Below are positions 49,601 to 61,749 of a DNA stretch of 64,000 nucleotides, piece after piece (within the stretch, counting starts at the first letter, position 1; the number at the start of each line of letters is the position of its first letter). Below the pieces are notes generated by a model. It searched no databases, was not told the origin of the DNA, and saw nothing but the letters and a program-made list of their open reading frames with translations. Source of the stretch: Atopsyche davidsoni. Lineage: Eukaryota > Arthropoda > Insecta > Trichoptera > Hydrobiosidae. Location of the stretch: NCBI GenBank assembly GCA_022113835.1, contig JAILWY010000002.1, positions 11,572,501 to 11,636,500 of the forward strand. The letters run 5' to 3'. A program made the position numbers and the translations under genes.

Positions 49601-51317
49601 ATTAAGGCTAATAAAATACAAATATGACTTAAATCATGTAATTAAAATTTTACCTTATAAATTATTTACTAGCTGTTTTAGAGCAAGCAAACTATTGTTG
49701 TCTATATTGACTGCACGCACCTATTAACATTACCGAATTACCAAATATACCGCTTGATATACTCGTAAATGTTAAATGCTCATATTTGATACATTATGAA
49801 ATGGTTTTAATTTTTTTTTTAACTCCATAAATTAAATTAAATAATTATTTGATTTCTTATAAGTAGTAGTTAATGAACATAAAGAGTTACAATTCTAAAC
49901 GTCTAAGGAATTATTAAAATATTAACTCTTCGTTAGATCAAATAATTGTTTTATTACAATATACTGTTTTTTAAAACAATTATATAGATGCACCCAATTT
50001 TTTGTATAAGCTTTTTTTGTTAGAAATTTTTGAATGCACGCCGTTGTAAATCTAATAAAATTTATAAAATTGTATTATTTAATAATATTAAAAACAGTGT
50101 TATTCATTATTCAATATACGAAAGACTACATTTACTATACAATTGTTTAAAAATCTTGTTTAGGTTTTTATTAGAAGTGTTACTAATAATTTTATATTAA
50201 AGCAGATTTAATAATGAACAATTTTAATTTGAATTATCTGCGAAAAAATTACTAATATTTATACGAAGTAAGAGCAGCGCTACACAACCAACAAAAAAAT
50301 ACTACTGTGTTTTACAGCATTATGTAATTAGAACTATATATGTATATTATTTATACTGTAATTTTTTTAAATATAACTTATTTAAATTTAAAAAAATTGC
50401 TTATAAAAAAGCCATGTGTGCCAATAGATTATATACTCTCACTCCATCTTGTAGTCTGCTTAAACCACCCTCCCACCTAACACGAGGCAAATTATTTTAC
50501 GAGAAATCAAAGGAAGTCCATTGCGTTCTAGTGCCGTAAAACTGAGGGCTGTATATTGGCTTTAGGGGTGCGTGATTCAATCATCCCCTAACAGAGCTTG
50601 AAACGATAGGGTCTGAACCGATCTTTAATTTGTATTTAACCCGTTCGGCCCCCTTAATCAAAATTGGAAAGAGGTAAATGCCTTCAGCGATAATGTCATT
50701 TTTTTTTAAATTGCTTAATACGAAATAATACATAATAAACAAAAGATTTTAGTTGAATTGAAAACAATACCTTATACAAGATATATTTTATAAAACAAAA
50801 TTACAATTTTTAAAACAAACTGCAAAATTACATTCACTTTTGTATGTTAAATAAAAACTAAATAAAATAAATTCAGTATATTGTTTAAGTTTACAATACT
50901 TCAAAACAGAAATAAAACCTAATAATTTACTAGACATCTCCTAAGTCAACGTCAAGCCCAAAAAGAGCTTTCACTGTAACAAAATTATAAATTTATGTCA
51001 TTTCAATAATCATTGAGTTTTTTTTATTTTTTGTATTAACGACTACTCCAAGATAAACTGAATCTCATCACAATATAATTAAATCTTTAATCTCAAATGA
51101 ATTTATTTTCCATTCAAAGAACATCGGTAATGTACCAACCCTTTGCAAAACAACCAACAGAAGCATCGAAACATGAAACATTACAAGCTAAAGAGGCTTG
51201 TACTGAACACTTTGCAATTTTAACGCGGAACACCCTCAACGAAAAATGAATATAAATTGTTTGTCCCTCCTATTGTTTCATCGTTTTAAGGGTTGGAGCT
51301 CCTCTAAACTGCCCCCG

Positions 51318-51395
51318 TTAAGATGGCCATAAACTTTGGCCCATTTTATGACGGCCATAAGCGCAGATTGGGGTTTGGTACAACGGCCATGTTTA
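51318..51395. promoter_or_regulatory. Cluster of YY1/Pho-like cores
   Basis: AAGATGGCCATAAA (about 51320), GACGGCCATAAG (about 51350) and ACGGCCATGTT (about 51383) lie within 75 bp, interspersed with TTTATG. AAGATGGC and GCCATNTT are YY1/Pho consensus forms. A Polycomb response element or enhancer is possible; this is inference. Confidence 0.3.
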
Positions 51396-52354
51396 TTTTA
51401 ATCATTCCAGTCTTTTCGACTCCTCACTTTCGCCTCTATTAAGGGACCACCGAGGATTTCATTGCTTTTTTAAATAGATGCTAAACGAACACGTGTCGCT
51501 GGTCGTTCATTAATCTTCATTATGGTATTTTTATATCTCCGCCGAGAATTAGTTTCTTGTTAATGGGCGTTTTAATTAAAACCTTTATGCGCGATTTCCG
51601 GCAAATCAAATTATTTAAAAAAACAATATACATAGTATTAATTGATATATTAGATTTATTGGGCCTTAAGCTGCTTGAAATTTTCAACCTTGTGACGTTT
51701 CTGTTTCCATGCTGGGACCGATTCAGAGATTCTTTAAATCTCCAAATCCTTGAAAACTCATCAAAGAACTTAAATTTTCACCTTAAAATAAAAATCGTCA
51801 AATAAATATGCCCACCAAAGTTTAATAACTCACTCGATATACAAAGAATGCAAATTTCCCTGCTGGTATATTTTTTTTAAAGTGGAAAAGACCCACTACG
51901 AGTTGTGTTGCTAAAAATGAAAAACATGAGATTAAATTTATTTCAAGAGCCCACTCATAAAAATTCAATTGACATTTCTCAATAAAGATCCTTGTGAATA
52001 CATATTGCTACAGACTTAAGTGGACCTTTAGATATGTAAAGTTCTAGTATATTCGATGGGCATAACTAACAGAAACTTTGCATATTAAGTTTAAATATTC
52101 TATTTCGAGTCGCACAATCAGCTTTTGTTTGCGATCTGAGACGCGCACCCCCGAGACCTGCCCAGGGGCAGTTAATTCCTGTTAACCCTCCCGGGGGGTG
52201 GCAAGTGTGGAGTAGTTGTATTGGATAGCGGATAAATTAATTATTCAGGACGTAGTAACGATTGTGAATGACGTCATGCCTATATAATTGCGTAATCTTT
52301 GAGTAACTCCAAAACACTAAATCAATTACCAAAATATTTATTAGTATAAATATA

Positions 52355-52896
52355 GGGTGTCCAAAATGAGTATCGGGTGAATGTGAATAGTGACCGTTGG
52401 AATGTTTGGAATATTTTTGGGCCCAGAGTTGCAGGAGTTTCAAGGTTTCAACTCAAAAACGTGGTTTCAACAAGACGGGCCCACTTACCATACATCCAAT
52501 CAATCAATTGAAGCTGTTAACGAATTATTCCCTAATAAGGTCATTTCACGTAGAGGTAACATCAACTGGCCTCCCTGAAGCTCCCACCTTAGCCCTTTTG
52601 ACTATTTCGATGGGAATACCTTAAAATGAGGGTTTATGAAAATAATCCGGCAAACCTAATGGAATTGAAACAAAACATCAGGTCAGAAATGGCAGCAATA
52701 TCGAGGGCTATGTGTCAGCGTGTTATCAGTAATCTTCGTTTTGCCAGCAGCGTAACGGTAACTATTTGGATAACATCATCTTTTTGAAATAATTTTTCAT
52801 TTTGTATTCTTATAATCAACAATAAAAAAAAAATTGATTACTTGAAGTTTTTGTTTTACTGAACTAACAAATAGCCGATACTCTCTTTGGACACCC
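52355..52896 (+). mobile_element. Internally deleted mariner/Tc1-like element
   Basis: The element has inverted ends GGGTGTCCAAAATGAGTATCG (left) and the complement of GGGTGTCCAAAGAGAGTATCG (right). TA precedes the left end; the right flank reads GTTA, so one side of the expected TA duplication is blurred. The 5' end is joined directly to the C-terminal half of a transposase, so the N-terminal DNA-binding half and the first catalytic Asp are gone. It is a non-autonomous deletion derivative of a family also seen at 44145-44316. Confidence 0.85.
52430..52787 (+). pseudogene. C-terminal half of a mariner/Tc1-like transposase, broken
   Basis: The frame reads LQEFQGFNS then WFQQDGPTYHTSN, the segment around the second catalytic Asp in mariner/Tc1-like transposases. 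ISRRGNINWPP, a TGA stop (52576) and SHLSPFDYF follow, the last corresponding to the segment around the third catalytic acidic residue. A frameshift near 52605 then leads to WEYLKMRVYENNP and an α-helical tail (MELKQNIRSEM) ending at TGA 52785. In intact relatives this catalyses cut-and-paste at TA sites. The stop, the frameshift and the missing N-terminal half make it non-functional. Confidence 0.85.
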
Positions 52897-55800
52897 GTTA
52901 TTATTTAGATGTATACTATATGTGAAATAAACGTGAAATTTTTACGTTACGTTAAATTTAAGATAATTTTTATTCAAAATATATCTGTGATGGGGTTGTT
53001 ATTTGTATTTGGGGATGGTGCCACCCCCTCTTGAAGCGACCCCTCGCACAGGGTCAGCCGGCCGATTATCTCGGCGTCCGCCCTCTCAGTTATTATCGTG
53101 ACAGGTCGCAACTTGAATCATTAATATTTCCTAGTTTGTAAGAACTTTCTCAAGATGATGAAATTCCTGTAGGAGGTCTTGTTGTACTTCAAGAGATTAT
53201 ACAATTATTGAAATACGCAATATCGTACCTAATGAAATATAACATTTAATATTATATACGCAGAGAATTTTTAAAATAATACTTAATGTAAAGGAACCAC
53301 AATTTTGATCGGGTTTATGAATATGCTGATATTTACAATTAATAAAAAAAATTATTAAAAAAATGTATTTTTTATAATTATATAGTAAAGCTTGTAATAC
53401 GTTTAAAGCACAATGCAATAAATATATATAGTAATATTTCGAAGGTTTCACCAGCCATGGTTGCTGAATGATTTCTTTGTTTTTAGGTGAATTTGAACAA
53501 GTACACAAATCTCTGACATATTGGAATTTAAATCAAAACACAACACCAATAAAAACAGATGTTTAATAAAAAAATATGTGAATTCATTGATTTTTATGTA
53601 ATTTGACGGATATATAATAGTTATGCGTAAATAACAGTAGATTTTGTATATCATTTATAATACACTTTTGTTATTCAGAACACAACTGAAAATCTAGTGA
53701 AATATTTAAAAGCACAAAATAACTCCAAGGAATTTGCTATATATTTCCACGTGACAAAAGCACTTATAACGTACTAAATCACAACCAAGATTTACGTATC
53801 GTCGTTAGAACGCCAAGCTACCGTAAGCAGAAAAAAAAATTATAAGATGAAATACTCAATTATTTCAATTTAAAAATTCTCAGTCGAGACACCAGAAGGG
53901 GGATCGAATCAGTAAGTTCTTGAAAAAAACCAGCTACACACGCTGATTTATAACTGACAATCAATTGTTCATTGACTAATAATGTCCTCTTTTACATAGG
54001 TAAAACCATGAAAACATTCAACACAAAGGAAGGCTATCGGCTAATTACAATTCGGTTGCAAGCGTGTGTAACCAGCTTTAAAGTCAATAATTTGTCACGA
54101 ATCAGTCGAATCTATGTTTTATCAAAATTGATTTTTATTTGAAATGACTAAATATTTTGTGGCTGGAATTTTTTGTGTGCAGAACCAGAATTTTCTTTTC
54201 AATTATATTTTTGGAAATATTTCCACAATTTTTGAATTGACTTAATCAGATTTGAAATCAAATTTCGGTGAAAACATTCTCGCAAAAAGCAATGCTTGAA
54301 TTAGAGATTTTTATAAAAATATAAAAATAAAAACTAAAATTGTCGTATTTCGCTTTTATATTTTTTTAAGAGGAAGGTTTTTTGTTCAATTGAAATTCGA
54401 TAAATAATTGCTTATTTTACGTTAATTTGATTCATAAAGAGTTTGAATAAATAATTGAAACAACAAAAAGTAAAATGTTGCAAAAACACTTTTGAGATTT
54501 TTAACGTTATTTTATGTGTGGATCGATTAGTTGAATATTTTTTCCCTTATTAATCTGTTAAAGTTATTAATGTAGGTTTTCTACAAAATATTAACGAATA
54601 ATTATCGATTGCAAAAAAAATTGAAAACCTAAATTTATTACAGGTGAGGTTGAAACCAACACCCACGTGGCTTCAAATCCCAACCATGTCGTGAAAACAT
54701 TTTTTATGACTTTCTGGTCATTTCGTGTGTGAATCGGTAGCGGGAGTATTGGAAACACAATAAACCTGCAATGAATGAAAAATAAGAGTGTTTTAGCGCA
54801 TACGTGGTTTTTTGTCGTTTAAACGACGGTGTTGCTGTAATAGTCCCATACAGGACAGTGCCTGAAACAAGCTGCCTTCTGAGCGTGACGTATGTTTGGC
54901 CCTCAGTCAGCTGGGAGACCTGTTGCCAGGCAGAATCGCATTATGAATATTACGACATCAAAAATTCATCTGCCTCGAGCTTACGCGACGATTCTTCTCG
55001 TGAGCAATGCCGAGCTTTAAGCTCCCTGTATTTGCTTTAAAGTCGTTTTCTACAAAAATCTTTTTTCAAGGAAAGGCTCTTTTCAAATTTCTCATGAATA
55101 ACATTTATACATGCGCTTTTAACTATAGATATTCACTACTGTAGTAAGTTTTTGGTACTTTAAGATTAATGTTGAATTATAATAAAAAAAAATTAAAACA
55201 GTACTTTTTTTCCAATAAGAATATTTATCTACAAAACATGCATTATATAAGTGTAAGCCAAATGTTTTTATAATAAATTTTTAAGCGAATATTTCACATA
55301 TCGTAATATTAGTTGAAAATATTAGTTGTTGATATATTCTCGGTATGAAAACAAATTATATAAAATTATACGCTGAAATATAAGAAATAAAATTATAAAA
55401 AAAACAAATCAATTAAAAAATAATATTATCATATTTAGAGAAAGTCTTGCGAAGTACTCGCAGAATTTTCACCCGCCGATCTATTATCTCGGCAATCATC
55501 CTCTGAAATTTTCCGGATGAGGTTAATTAGATTAAACAGACAGAGCCTCGGATAAAGTGTCCCCGTGGGACTGCGAGGGATGATGGATTGATAGAGGGTA
55601 GAACCTTGAATACAACCTGCCAAAAATAACGAACCCTCTATACATACAAACCGACCAATATATACACCGCTGCCTCAATAAAATTATACTAACTAGTTAG
55701 GTTATGTGTAATTTGTGGGCGGTTTTTATTACTTTTTCTCTATCCTGAAACTGGCGTCTTTTTGATGAGTTGATGTATTAATAAGACAATCTCCATACCT

Positions 55801-57469
55801 TATAAGATACTGACTGAAAGATACAGTGTATTTTTGAAATACGTATTTTTATTGAGCCATTCATTTTCTCGCGAAAAATATGTCTTATATGATATATACT
55901 ATAAGTACTGGTTTAGAGAGATGTACTCAACTCAGTGTCGGTACAAAATGCAATATCTTTTGTACGCTGCCGATAGTAGAGCCTGTAGCACGCGGACTGT
56001 TTAGGGGGTAGGTAAATCTTTCCACAATATAAGTGGCCTTCACGAGTCCCTCAGCGACCGTTCCAACTTCAGCGCGCCTCTTCCCGGGCCGGAAATCACC
56101 GCAGGAACCTCCTCGGCGCAATCTAACACCTACTCGGGCAAATGAGCCAAATTAGGTTACCGTAATATCAACATTAAATACTTAGAGGTCACACTTCTTT
56201 GGTGGCACTAATTAATAATTATCATTTTAATTACCTGCGATTAATAAATGCTTCCTTGAACAGATACGATATACACAGACTTGTGTGGGCAGAAACGCGG
56301 AATTTGAAAATATTAAATAATAATCATATTATCATTTCAAGCATAGATTTTAATTATATATATTTTTAATTATAACATGATTGGTTATTGTTTTGGGGTC
56401 TTTTGCTGAGGGTCGGTATGAACATGTATATGTAAACTTACCCACATAGTGGTCCACCTGCCCGGCGGAGTTTGCATAGCAGAGCGTGAGTGCTGTCAGG
56501 GGCTGATTACAGGTGATTAGGGTGGCGAACTTTCCTGCGCCGAGTGTTTGTATTCCAAATTAAAATATTACTAAATTTACTACAGCCTACACAAACACAT
56601 ACCGTTGAAGCCAACCGTCAGAGTTCCGACGTGCTCAGGTAGTACAGTAGTAACTCAAAATTACTTCTCTTAGCCAAAAAAAATTGCACTACTTTTTTAG
56701 TCGATATCAAATCGCTGATGTGTGTGAAAAGCTTTTTAATGTGAAAACATCCACGTTTTCGAATCAATGTCTCGTCAACTCTATTAAACATTTAATTTGA
56801 TATCTTATACAGTTATAGTAACAGAATAAACTCAATGCCATTTTTCACAGTTTATCAAAAACTTTGTTGATTTTCACAATAAACCGAACATTTTCAATTG
56901 AACAACTTTCACAGTTCATCCATTTGATGGTTTTAAAGTCTTTTTTCGTAATCATCAAATTTAGTTTTTCACAAAACAAGATAATCTTGAAACAAATAAT
57001 AAATCTACTACGCTGCAAAAAAGGAAGAAGTAGAAAGAATTATCAAATTCAGATACATCCAAGTTGGTACATCTTAAGCATTTCTGTATAATTTTTTTTC
57101 TTCTTTTAAATAAGATATCTTAAATAAAATGTTGTATTTTTGACATTTACTAGAAAAGTGTTGTTACTAAGGGTGAAAATATTTCCATGCTTGAATTAGT
57201 CTACTGAATCGCATTCTTACCATGCTACCCAGTTATTATTAAAACTAAGTCAATTTTACTTATGCCTTACTTATTCATCGACGTTATAGCCTTGTCATAT
57301 CCCACTTTTTAATTAGGGATTTTATATTCGTTACGACTTAAAGGTTGAGTAATCTGAAATTGAAAGCGTACCATGAAGATTTTAAACTAAGATTTTTGTA
57401 AGCCTGACTTAGAGTACTTTGCATTTTAATGAATATTCATATGATATATCTAGTCTAAAGCTCCTCTAA
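52897..57469. other. Non-coding stretch
   Basis: No gene. GC-richer islands lie at about 53010-53110, 54820-55030, 55430-55620, 55970-56150 and 56440-56540. Box B-like sequences near 53900 and 54675 are too weak to call SINEs. CAG|GTGAGG at 54643 is a marginal splice-like junction with little pyrimidine tract. Confidence 0.5.
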
Positions 57470-57520
57470 AATACTCAAGATTCTTATATGTGTCAGGGTA
57501 TAAGTCTGTTCTTGAGTATT
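57470..57520. ncRNA. Short hairpin upstream of the 57548 stem
   Basis: AATACTCAAGA and its exact reverse complement TCTTGAGTATT bracket 29 nt that contain a further CTTATA/TATAAG pairing. Only 27 nt separate it from the larger hairpin. Expression is unknown and both strands are possible. Confidence 0.3.
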
Positions 57521-57547
57521 GCTTTTAGTTTAATTGAGAGCTAGTGT

Positions 57548-57641
57548 GATGCGACTAGTTTTGCAAGCATGCTAGATTGGCATTTTCTACTAGCTCTGCT
57601 GAAAGATAAAAATCTAGCATGTTAGCAATATCAGTTGCATC
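57548..57641 (+). ncRNA. Pre-miRNA-like hairpin, unrecognised
   Basis: Two 31-nt arms (57548-57578 and 57611-57641) pair along their full length with three G-U wobbles and three mismatches, closing a 32-nt loop. Arm length, spacing of mismatches and total size (94 nt) are those of an animal pre-miRNA. G-U pairs occur only if the plus strand is transcribed; on the minus strand the same positions become A-C mismatches. I do not recognise either arm as a known insect miRNA. A small foldback transposon relic is the main alternative. Confidence 0.4.
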
Positions 57642-59556
57642 AATAAATAAAGAGTAGAAACATAAGTAAGTATTATTTTGATAAATATAATACTTTTTGT
57701 AAATGTGACCCACTTGTATTTCTTAACAACTATGCTCTATTATTAAAAAATACTGAGTTCTTGGTTATAATGTCGTCGTTTTTCTCAAAAGGTTTCTTTC
57801 CCGAATGATTAAAGATGGCTTTAATACAGGGACAAAAACGTTGGACATTTTAGCGAAAATGCAGCATAATATAGAAAATTAAACATTATTACTACAGAAG
57901 CAAACTTTGTTTTTTTTCAAGTGAAACTTTTAATGTACAAATATTACCAACGACAAGTTAGTTTTGTTAGTAACGCAATGTTATACTTTAATTGGTAATA
58001 ACAAAAATATGGAAAGGAAAATCGCTAAAAGATTGAGATTTGTTTGCTTGCGCCTTTGTCGTTAAGACTGAATAAACGTTGGAAAAACGAAAGCTATTAC
58101 GATAAAAAAATATCGTTATCATTAAGCTATTTGGGTATTATACATGTTGTAAAATATATTCATGACATTATTGTATAAATAAAACTATGTGTTTTATATC
58201 TTATATTTAAATAAATTACTTAAAAAATTGACACCGAAAATATTCTTCAAAATCACTTTTTTTTAAGAATTATATAAAATAAGTTCATTTTAAAATTACA
58301 GTGTCATTCGCTACCAACGCAGGTTTATACCTTTATTCTAAAATACATAAAAGTTAGAGGCGCTGTTGACTTTAGGCCACAAGAAAAATAGAGATTTCCA
58401 ACATTATTGTATTCATATTATATTATATAATCTGAATATAACAAATCAAGTTTCTAAGGGCTTTAAAACTAATAATATAAAATCTCATCTTCAAAATTAA
58501 GCAAAAATTAAATATTCAAACAACGTTTTCATTTTTAATAGATTATACGCATTTCAATGAATTTAACTTCAAAACGACAAAAAAATTCAAAAGGCTTTTA
58601 ACAACAACCTTTTAAGTGTAATGAAACCCCTGAAACTAATACAACGGAAACAACTAGACGTATAATCCTAAAAACTACCATGAATTCGCAAGTATATCTG
58701 ATTGCACGCAATACGTGCGATAAATCCAGTGTCATGTCTACCGCCCGTCGCGTAGACCCGGCGTTATTGTTTCACCTTTTTATTAAATATTCTACATCAG
58801 AGATACCCTTATTTGTAACTGTGCCGTGAATATTATATTCATAAATTATCATTGTCTTGTGTGTCCCGCCGGCGTGCTCCGCGGGGTTCTAGAGGGTAGT
58901 TCCTCACAACCCTAAAGATGGTATTTTTAATCAAACACCCTTAAATACGGAGATTTTACATTCTGTTAACACGTACTCGCTTAATGGATTAAAGTAAATT
59001 AAATAATCGATAAACGTAACATGGATTTTGCTATTATATACGTGATACAATTCAAGATACTGCCAGATGTGATAATTTATTTGCTTGTCAATTCGACTGT
59101 TGGATAATTCTGAAATGTCCACTCACTCCATGCTGACAATTTATGCAAAAAAAAAAAACTATCGAGTAAAAATTTAAATTCATTTGATAACATAATATTC
59201 TGTGTAGTATTTCAATACTCTGGACAAGATGGAAGATAAATACAAATATGTACAGATGATAATACCAGAGAGCCGGCGCCTTGAGCGATGTAAAGTTAGC
59301 GACGGGCAGGCCAGGAATCCGAGCCTCGCGTTAGGCTGTGATTTCAGTGCCTCGGGGAATCCCAAACATACCCTTACATCGGCGGTGGCGAGCGGATGAA
59401 GGGTGGTAACAAATATTTTAGCCCCCGGTATCTACCAATAATTAATTAATATTCTCAATGATGGAGTAATATTCAATAAACGCGTTTAGTTGTAAAACCC
59501 CCTTAGATACCGTTTTTGTGAAAATATTCGAAAATCCTTAAACATAGATATATGTA
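57642..59556. other. Non-coding stretch
   Basis: No gene. GC-richer islands lie at about 58690-58770, 58860-58910 and 59270-59420. The rest is AT-rich. Confidence 0.5.
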
Positions 59557-59914
59557 CAGAACATATCCCGCTTTACGCGACCCCGTTATGCGCCGTTTCA
59601 CTATAACGCGAATTTCAAATTACGCTTTAAAATGCCTTGCATTACGCGAATTTCTTATTTTAAGAATGTGTATGAACATAATGTTGTCATTGACTTCTCT
59701 AAACAATTAAAAACAGCGTTGGGTGTTTTCAGTAAAAATAACATGTAATACTGCATAAAGTGTTCTTAGAATTAGAGTGATTGATTCAAATGATTCTTAT
59801 TATTTGTATTAAGTTTTGACTATGTATGTATGTTTAATCGTAAACCCCGATATACGCGAATTTCACTTAACGCGATTTTTTCCGGAACGTATCCCTCGCT
59901 AAAGCAGGGTATTA

Positions 59915-59917
<3 letters not shown>
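59557..59917 (-). mobile_element. pogo-type MITE, copy 2
   Basis: This is the same family as 19321-19724, in opposite orientation. It has TA on the left (59555-59556) and TA at 59918-59919 on the right, and ends reading CAGAACATATCCCGCTTTACG and CAGTAATACCCTGCTTTAGCG. Compared with copy 1 it lacks about 59 bp in the middle, between the sequences TTTTTACTGAAAA and CACCCAACGCTG. Its right end abuts a long (TA)n tract, into which it probably inserted or which expanded from the TA duplication. Confidence 0.85.

Positions 59918-59972
<55 letters not shown>
59918..59972. repeat. (TA)n microsatellite at the MITE end
   Basis: About 27 TA units start at the target-site TA of the MITE. Confidence 0.95.
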
Positions 59973-59975
<3 letters not shown>

Positions 59976-61548
59976 CTGATCGTGTACGTGGCACTGTGTA
60001 ATGTAACGTTACAGATAAAATCTTTCATATCAATGAGGTATGCGAGAGGATCTTGCCAAGGCTCTCCACATCCGCTTCCGGGACGGGGCGGGTCATCTTG
60101 ACGGGGGCCAGGGGGGCAGCAGCAGGTGTGAGATTTGATTTGTGACCCCGCGTCTCCCACAACCCCTCCACTCCTCTGGCTGATAAAGGCTTCTATAGAC
60201 TCCGGGCAAGTGACTTGGGAATTCGGAGTAACAGACACGCCTGGAGACAGCTGGTTACAGCCGTGGAAATAAAAAAATATTTAAATTTCCCCTAAAGTAC
60301 TTTTTTAAGTATAAATATATCTTTATATTCGAATTGACTATTAGAAATGTTCTGTTAAAGATTTTTTCTAATTATCAACAATATTTAATTTACCTTCATG
60401 TGTCATGAAAACAAGATTATAATATTTATGGAAACTCTTCTATCTTCTATAAACATCTATGGAAAGTGTAAATCGGAAAAAAATAATTAATCATGTTAGT
60501 AAACGGAGAAATAAGCATTCTTTTGATCTGTGGAACAGTATATTTAATGTAACGTCATATTTTGTAACGTATTGTGACAAATCTATAACTTATAATAGAT
60601 TTGTGAAAATTTCCTCTTTTTGTTTGATTATCTTACTTTCAGACATTCAAAAGTGTGTCAAAATCGTTTACAATCGCAATCTTCTCCAAGTTGTTTTTCT
60701 TGAAAATTTAAATTTACCAAGGTATTAAATAAAATATTAAATTTATAATTTTTAAAAAAATAAATGGGGTAATTTATAAACAATGGATGCTTTGATTGTG
60801 TTAAGAGGTTCAATTGTGATGTTGAACGATTGACGAAGAAATTCGGATAGAGAAACAAAGCACAACAGGTAAAATACATATCTGTCTTTGGTCCTTTAAA
60901 TTATTGCTCAATATTTATAAATATGTAATATGTTAATACTGCAACTTATCTGTTAGACACTACCTCCAAGTACGAGGGTGTGTCGGTGATATTAGGTATA
61001 GGCCTGTGGCAATTTTCAAATATTTGCCGAGGGGGGGTAGTCAGAGAGGAAGGGTTATTGCCGAAGTTTATGGTTGCTCCCTCTCCAGGTACGCCTGACA
61101 TTTCGGTAATGATGGCTTTGTAATTAGCCGGGCTGCAGACGTGCCGGGAGGTTACCTGTTCATATTGTTACCTGCGTGGGTCACCCGGGGGGCCGCCCGG
61201 AGCTCATCCGGGCTATTAACCCTTTACAGAAATAGCATAGCATTTTTACAATAATTCAGTTTCAGATTCATAAATTTGATTTGATGTGAACGGCATGGTG
61301 TACGTTACACAGCAGGCAAATGAAATCACGAAAAAAAAAAAAATTATTGGCCAGTATCTTCCGCATTACATTACTGCATTATTTTGGAATTTGTCTATGA
61401 AGATGAGGCTTGCACAGGAATATATCAATCATGAATCAATGGTCTCACCTGTAAGCCAAACTACATATAAATTGATGAAAAAGTATAATGTTGAAAACGA
61501 GATCATATTTTAATGTTGATTTAAAAAATGAAAGGTTACTTTAATTAA
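59973..61548. other. Non-coding stretch with two GC-rich islands
   Basis: No gene. Islands lie at about 60030-60250 and 60950-61220. The second contains two GTTACCTG motifs (61144 and 61165), consistent with ZEB/Zfh1-type E2-box sites, and a pyrimidine-rich CTCCCTCTCCAG|GTACGC junction at 61088. A 75-codon frame at 61286-61513 matches nothing I know. Confidence 0.45.
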
Positions 61549-61735
61549 GAAATTCAATATTTTTGACAGAGAGTACTTGGTGGAATTCCATTTAAATATT
61601 TTTGAGTAAAATACTTTAATGATTTTCTACATGTTCGTTTTTATTTGTGACCGGTTTCGCCAACCTTGCACGTTGGCATTTTCAAACAGAGTGAGATTTT
61701 ATATAATAATAACCAATTATATTTTACTCAAAAAT
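61549..61735 (+). mobile_element. Dispersed repeat R2 with 14-bp target-site duplication
   Basis: This 187-bp insertion is bracketed by GTTACTTTAATTAA at 61535-61548 and again at 61736-61749. Its left boundary, GAAATTCAATAT, is also exactly where homology with repeat R1 (35592-35918) begins. A 14-bp duplication is typical of retroposed sequences. Internally ATTTTTGAGTAAAAT (about 61600) and its reverse complement at the right end form a perfect 15-bp inverted pair. The middle carries the same CGCCAACCTT..CACGTTGGC arm as R1. No coding potential. Confidence 0.75.
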
Positions 61736-61749
61736 GTTACTTTAATTAA

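Larger units (their letters stand above)
44317..52354. other. Non-coding stretch with GC-richer islands
   Basis: No gene. Islands lie at about 45830-46160 (several AAAATGGCG-type motifs), 46700-46800, 47830-48010, 48740-48960, 50440-50670, 51120-51560 and 52130-52210. Short segments near 46215 (TATACAGAGTGACTCCGAAC) and 49370 (TACAGGGTGG) resemble ends of DNA transposons, but I could not find partner ends. Frames of 60-105 codons are not recognisable; two overlapping frames at 45810-46137 follow a CpG-rich island. Confidence 0.5.
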
